8,676 nt of DNA from Candidatus Woesearchaeota archaeon. GTDB taxonomy: Archaea; Nanobdellota; Nanobdellia; SCGC-AAA011-G17; VGLX01. The notes under the pieces were generated by a model. The model saw only the letters and a list, made by a program, of their open reading frames with translations. It did not search any database and had not been told where the DNA came from. The DNA lies in the NCBI GenBank assembly GCA_016866645.1, contig VGLX01000036.1, positions 1-8,676 of the forward strand, given 5' to 3'. The position numbers and the translations under genes were made by a program. Every line of letters begins with the position of its first letter. Within the stretch, counting starts at the first letter, position 1. Of this stretch, positions 5,792-8,676 are shown one piece after another.

Positions 5792-6391
5792 TTATGTGCA
5801 TCTCCTTATTATAACATCCCGTATGTATTTTTCTCTCGCGCTCATGTAAAACCCTGTTTTAGGAGATTTTTCTTTCAAAGGTATAAGGAACATCGGGTCT
5901 ATCAGCCTTAGATTTCCAGACTTGTCAAGTATAAGGTTGTCAGGGTTCAAATCAGACCCGCTGCCGAATTCGTATCCTGCCTTGTGGACTTCGTCCATAA
6001 GGTTGTTTAATGCTATGGTAAGCGATATTTCAGACTGCTTGCCTGACTTCGATAATGGCTTGCCTTCTATGAACTCTGAAAGGTAAGCATGCTTGCCTTT
6101 AGTATTATACCATACGCATCTGACGTTGTCATAAAGCTTTATAGGCTTGGACGCTAGGTTTGTCTTCTTAGCTAAGTCTTCAAGGATTTGATATTCCCTT
6201 TCTAATGTGTCTGTCCTGCCTTCTACTTCATTAGCCCAGTTGACTTTTAGTTTTAGGTCAGAATTCTGATACGCTACTTTAAGGACTATCCCATAATCGC
6301 CCTTGCCTATATATTCTTTAAACTCCAGCTCTTGGCCTATTTCTTTGACCAGTTTTGCCAGGTCCGATGGTTTTGGGGTGTGGGTGTTCAT
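5792..6391 (-). CDS. Minimal protein-kinase-fold (eukaryotic-like/APH-type) phosphotransferase (199 aa)
   Basis: Kinase landmarks appear in order: Gly-rich loop GKGDYG (29-34), candidate ATP lysine in LKLKVNW (K47 or K49), candidate alpha-C glutamate in LEREYQIL (E64 or E66), hinge-like SEFIEGKPL (105-113), H136 in HKAGYEF, catalytic-loop SDLNPDN (D147, N152), and IDP (D165) in place of DFG. The usual His before the catalytic Asp is replaced by Ser146. Only about 33 residues follow D165, so most of the C-lobe is missing. This resembles ELK/APH/RIO-like small kinases more than Hanks-type Ser/Thr kinases. All core catalytic residues are present, so activity is plausible; the substrate is unknown (protein or small molecule). 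No Shine-Dalgarno is visible before ATG 6391; the leader reads TAAACCCTAAAAAA. It is followed 1 nt later by the 77-aa gene. Confidence 0.8.
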   Translation of the reverse strand: MNTHTPKPSDLAKLVKEIGQELEFKEYIGKGDYGIVLKVAYQNSDLKLKVNWANEVEGRTDTLEREYQILEDLAKKTNLASKPIKLYDNVRCVWYNTKGKHAYLSEFIEGKPLSKSGKQSEISLTIALNNLMDEVHKAGYEFGSGSDLNPDNLILDKSGNLRLIDPMFLIPLKEKSPKTGFYMSAREKYIRDVIIRRCT

Positions 6392-6423
6392 TTTTTTAGG
6401 GTTTAGAAGCGTTCGTTTTTTTC

Positions 6424-6837
6424 TTAGTCTTCGATTATGTCCTCTTCTCTAAGCGCTATTATCTCGTCTTCTTCTGATGCCCTATCATTATATAGCACTT
6501 CATCAGAGTTCTCGAGTATCTTGTTTAGTTCCGGTTCGCTTAAAATCCTGCCGACGTTGATTAAGACGCTATATTTCTTTGATTCTTTTCTCAGCATTTC
6601 TTTTTGATAAGGCAGTTCAGCTTTGTCCCTTATTTGGTCTATTAAATCATCTATGCTTTTTCTTATCGTTTTGGCATCATCATACTCCTTTTTACTGTAC
6701 GCATCTTTTAGTAAGATTATGCATGCTTGCAGCTCTCTTGCGTCACATTCGAATGGCTGTTTGCCATCTTCTAGAGCCTTTAGCTTTTCTGATAAAGATT
6801 CTATTATGAACTTATTGAAGTCGTATTCGTCAAGCAT
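6424..6837 (-). CDS. Hypothetical acidic helical protein (137 aa)
   Basis: Unrecognised. Residues about 5-25 and 30-75 look like helices; the CDARELQACIILLKDAY and KKEYDDAKTIRKSIDDL stretches resemble a helical hairpin of the UVR/coiled-coil type. The tail (about 112-137) is very acidic (ASEEDEIIALREEDIIED). No signal or membrane segment. The nearest purine-rich ribosome site, AAAAGGAG, is over 20 nt before ATG 6837, and the frame upstream offers no ATG, GTG or TTG before a stop, so initiation is weak or unusual. It is co-directional with the kinase, 32 nt upstream of it. Confidence 0.72.
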   Translation of the reverse strand: MLDEYDFNKFIIESLSEKLKALEDGKQPFECDARELQACIILLKDAYSKKEYDDAKTIRKSIDDLIDQIRDKAELPYQKEMLRKESKKYSVLINVGRILSEPELNKILENSDEVLYNDRASEEDEIIALREEDIIED

Positions 6838-6879
6838 TGTCCAGTAGTTATTATTTACGCTCCTTTTAGTTTTTCATCC

Positions 6880-7296
6880 CTATTTTAAAGTCAATCTTTT
6901 TATCTCCTTCTTGAGTTTGTTATATTTTTCTTCAATTTGGCTATACAGCCTTCCTTCTAGTCTGTTTTCTTCTAAGATATCGTCTATCTCTTTGCGCCTT
7001 ATTGGATCGTCCTTGCCGGTTTGTCTGTATGATTTTTCGAAGGATGCGAGTTTTTTTTGTAATGATTTTTCCGCCTCTTTGTAATTCTCTTTGTCTATTT
7101 CCTCTAAATCGACCATGTTGTTTAAAAAGTTCCTATTAGGGGTTTGTTCTTTTTTTGCATTGTCGTCTAACATTACAATTGGCTCTCTGACTAGTCGTTT
7201 TTGCCAGTGTTCAAACAGGGGGCGTTCTATCTCTTCGATTTTGCTATACAGGTGGTTTATCACGTCATTATTGATTTTGTGCATTTTGTTTTTCAT
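6880..7296 (-). CDS. Hypothetical charged coiled-coil protein (138 aa)
   Basis: Unrecognised. It is basic at both ends and helical. Residues about 10-35 (INHLYSKIEEIERPLFEHWQ) and about 65-138 are rich in Lys/Glu, with heptad-like spacing in the last 50 residues (RLYSQIEEKYNKLKKEI). A less ordered part (about 42-60) lies between. No Shine-Dalgarno precedes ATG 7296 (leader TAAACCCCT); Met5 has none either. The gene begins 9 nt after the stop of the 73-aa gene, so it may depend on translational coupling. Confidence 0.72.
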   Translation of the reverse strand: MKNKMHKINNDVINHLYSKIEEIERPLFEHWQKRLVREPIVMLDDNAKKEQTPNRNFLNNMVDLEEIDKENYKEAEKSLQKKLASFEKSYRQTGKDDPIRRKEIDDILEENRLEGRLYSQIEEKYNKLKKEIKRLTLK

Positions 7297-7305
7297 AGGG
7301 GTTTA

Positions 7306-7527
7306 TTATAGGTACAGGCAGTCGGGTGTTTCTACCCTTTTCTTGAAAAAGCCGTACTGCTCTTGTGCCATCTCGTAGGTCATCGGCTCTTCTTTTTTTG
7401 TCCTGTTCTCTTGTCCTTGGTTAAGGTATGCGGGGTCTATGGAAAATATTGAAAAGCCTGGAGCTTGTTTTAGCGGTTGCTCTAGCTCGCTTAGCCATTG
7501 TTCAAGTCCTTTTTTGTCTTGTATCAT
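7306..7527 (-). CDS. Hypothetical small protein (73 aa)
   Basis: Unrecognised. An N-terminal amphipathic helix (KGLEQWLSELEQPLKQ) is followed by a Pro/Gly/Asn-containing loop and a second helical part (YEMAQEQYGFFKKR). There is no signal peptide. GAGGTG (7533-7538) lies 5 nt before ATG 7527, a clear archaeal Shine-Dalgarno. It is the second gene of the first unit, 22 nt after the leading gene. Confidence 0.68.
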   Translation of the reverse strand: MIQDKKGLEQWLSELEQPLKQAPGFSIFSIDPAYLNQGQENRTKKEEPMTYEMAQEQYGFFKKRVETPDCLYL

Positions 7528-7549
7528 TTTTTCACCTCGTTTGTTATGG

Positions 7550-7732
7550 TTATTTGTAGTATTTCTTGTATGATATCATCGTCCCTAGCTTGTCGAGTAT
7601 TACGTAATGTTCGCCTGTCCTTTTGTCCATTACTACGCCTAGCGGTTGTTTCTTGTTGTCGTACATCTGGTTGACTATCGCGCCTAATCTTCCCAGGTAT
7701 TCCATATTTTTTGGTATTTTTTGGTTTATCAT
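7550..7732 (-). CDS. Hypothetical small beta-rich protein, first gene of the upstream operon (60 aa)
   Basis: After a short basic N-terminus, the chain shows strand patterns (LGAIVNQMYD, PLGVVMDKRTGEHYVIL, GTMISYKKYY) with a turn at DKRTGE. This loosely recalls a PRC-barrel or SH3-like small barrel, but the similarity is weak and not a family call. A GTG at 7738 is in frame but lies within GGGGGTG (7738-7744). ATG 7732, 5 nt downstream, is chosen. It follows a strong TATA box by about 45 nt and heads the first unit. A first gene behind an operator-like palindrome is a common place for an autoregulator, but no DNA-binding motif is clear. Confidence 0.68.
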   Translation of the reverse strand: MINQKIPKNMEYLGRLGAIVNQMYDNKKQPLGVVMDKRTGEHYVILDKLGTMISYKKYYK

Positions 7733-7763
7733 CTTCACACCCCCATATTTGTTATTACTATAC

Positions 7764-7789
7764 AGTAGTTACTACTATATAAAGGTTTC
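7764..7789 (-). promoter_or_regulatory. Archaeal BRE/TATA promoter of the first operon with adjacent inverted repeat
   Basis: The minus strand reads CGAAACCTTTATATAGTAG, a good BRE (GAAACC) and TATA box (7776-7783). The expected start at about 7753 leaves a 20-nt leader that includes the GGGGGTG ribosome site. Directly downstream of the TATA box is AGTAGT-T-ACTACT (7764-7776), a 6-1-6 inverted repeat touching the box and well placed as an operator. TAGTA elements also lie beside the other operon promoter. Confidence 0.68.
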
Positions 7790-7794
7790 GTTCT

Positions 7795-7909
7795 TAAAAC
7801 CCCTCCAGAAGCCGTATAAACCCCAAACTCAAAAACCACCCGGTTCTTACCAGAAACCAAGCATAAAACCTCTAAAAACCAGCCTAAAAAACCAAAAATT
7901 TTATAAACC
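7795..7909. repeat. G-poor tract with eight AAACC pentamers
   Basis: AAACC occurs at 7797, 7818, 7833, 7854, 7866, 7876, 7889 and 7905, spaced 10-21 bp, all in the same orientation (GGTTT on the minus strand). Only 8 G occur on the + strand between 7791 and 7910. There is no believable gene here: the open frames crossing it are out of register with neighbours and have no ribosome site. It separates the island from EF-1A and overlaps the EF-1A core promoter. Confidence 0.45.
7893..7907 (+). promoter_or_regulatory. Candidate EF-1A core promoter
   Basis: An A-rich BRE-like segment (CCAAAAA) precedes the TATA element TTTATAAA (7900-7907). A start about 26 bp downstream, near 7930, would give a leader of roughly 45 nt containing GGAGG at 7959-7963, 11 nt before the EF-1A ATG. 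A second AT-rich candidate (CTATAATA, 7941-7948) would start transcription after the ribosome site and is less likely. Confidence 0.5.
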
Positions 7910-7974
7910 TGTATTTTTTAAAAACACTGAACAATAGATACTATAATACAAAATATTCGGAGGACGAGATAAGA

Positions 7975-8676
7975 ATGGCAAAACAAAAACCACACCTGAA
8001 CGTAGTATTCGTAGGCCACGTAGACCACGGAAAATCAACAACCGTAGGTAGGCTATTCTATGATTCAGGAGCAATAGACGAACAAACCATGAGAAAGCTG
8101 AAAGAAACAGCAGCACAACTAGGAAAAGCAGGTTTCGAATTCGCATTCGTCATGGATAACCTGAAAGAAGAAAGAGAAAGAGGGCTGACAATCGACTTAA
8201 TGCACAGAAAATTCGTATCAGATAAGTATGAATACACAGTAATCGACGCTCCAGGCCACAAAGACTTCATCAAAAACATGATAACCGGAGCAAGCCAAGC
8301 AGACGTAGGATTCCTAGTAGTAGCCGCCTCAGAAGGCGTCATGGCACAAACCAAAGAGCACATCTGGCTCTGCAAAACCCTAGGGGTCAACCAACTAGCA
8401 GTAGTAGTCAACAAGATGGACGCTGTAAAATACGACGAAGCCAAATACAAAGCAGTGAAAGACGAAGTATCCGGCGTCATAAAAGGCATAGGCTACAAAG
8501 TAGAAGAAATAAACTTCATACCAACATCAAGCCTGAACGGAGAAAACGTCTTCAAAAGATCAGACCAGATGCCATGGTACAAAGGGCCTACAGTCAGAGA
8601 GCAGCTAGACCTCTTCAAAGAACCAGACAAGCCAGTACACCTGCCACTAAGACTGCCGATCCAAGACGTGTACAAC
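7975..8676 (+). CDS. tuf: Translation elongation factor 1-alpha (aEF1A), 5' part
   Basis: The first 234 codons are present and the frame is open to the window edge; the full protein is usually about 420-440 residues. This GTPase carries aminoacyl-tRNA to the ribosome. The motifs are G1 GHVDHGKST (14-22), G2 region RERGLTID (T72), G3 DAPGH (91-95), G4 NKMD (146-149) and a TSS G5-like motif. ITGASQAD and LPLRLPIQDVY, the latter entering domain 2, are typical of archaeal/eukaryotic EF-1A rather than bacterial EF-Tu. Leu71 replaces the more common Val or Ile of GVTID/GITID. Codon use is strongly biased (Phe all TTC), as expected for a highly expressed gene. GGAGG at 7959-7963 is its ribosome site. 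It is divergent from the island and gives the only secure taxonomic marker. Confidence 0.97.
   Translation, partial: MAKQKPHLNVVFVGHVDHGKSTTVGRLFYDSGAIDEQTMRKLKETAAQLGKAGFEFAFVMDNLKEERERGLTIDLMHRKFVSDKYEYTVIDAPGHKDFIKNMITGASQADVGFLVVAASEGVMAQTKEHIWLCKTLGVNQLAVVVNKMDAVKYDEAKYKAVKDEVSGVIKGIGYKVEEINFIPTSSLNGENVFKRSDQMPWYKGPTVREQLDLFKEPDKPVHLPLRLPIQDVYN

Noticed and set aside
7623..7937. + strand frame of 104 codons ending in Lys/Pro-rich sequence
   Set aside because: It runs through the start of the 60-aa gene on the other strand and both promoters, has no Shine-Dalgarno, and its tail is just the AAACC tract read as codons.
7739..7974. tRNA gene or attachment site at the island edge
   Set aside because: No cloverleaf-compatible sequence or GTTCGA-type T-arm is visible, and no direct repeat pair flanking the island can be seen within the window.
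7901..8675. Minus-strand frames opposite EF-1A
   Set aside because: EF-1A is unmistakable on the + strand, and these are its shadows.

Overview
The window looks archaeal. At the right end, on the + strand, is the first part of a gene for archaeal-type elongation factor 1-alpha, with every G motif that falls inside the window. Three upstream regions carry archaeal-style BRE/TATA elements, and many starts follow GGAGG or GGTG Shine-Dalgarno sites. The very small compact genes and the sequence style of EF-1A suggest a DPANN-type archaeon (Woese-/Pace-/Nanoarchaeota-like). That placement is an inference, because no rRNA is present.

Everything left of position 7740 is on the minus strand and reads as an accessory island of two consecutive transcription units. 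Unit 1 (about 7753 down to 5557) starts at a strong TATA box next to a 6-1-6 palindrome. It encodes six proteins: four small unrecognised ones, a minimal protein-kinase-fold protein, and a 77-residue protein 1 bp downstream of the kinase. Unit 2 (about 5439 down past position 1) starts at a second TATA box overlapping a 10-bp palindrome and preceded by short direct repeats. It encodes, in order, a small lipoprotein, a 284-residue helical/coiled-coil protein, a 155-residue coiled-coil protein, two small proteins with near-identical N-termini (one likely a membrane hairpin), two short related beta/alpha proteins, two small helical proteins, and a large HerA/VirB4-type ATPase with a C-terminal winged helix. 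The ATPase runs off the left edge. Genes in unit 2 overlap as ATGA or sit a few bases apart, each ribosome-binding site lying in the tail of the preceding gene, so they are almost certainly co-expressed.

A surface lipoprotein, coiled-coil proteins, small membrane proteins and a HerA/VirB4-like motor in one tight operon suggest a small envelope-spanning transfer or DNA-pumping apparatus, perhaps part of an integrated plasmid, virus or conjugative-like element. The kinase unit upstream could be regulatory. No integrase, tRNA, attachment site, CRISPR array or rRNA is visible, so the element model is a hypothesis. The 240-bp gap between the island and EF-1A holds the two divergent promoters and a G-poor tract with eight AAACC pentamers.
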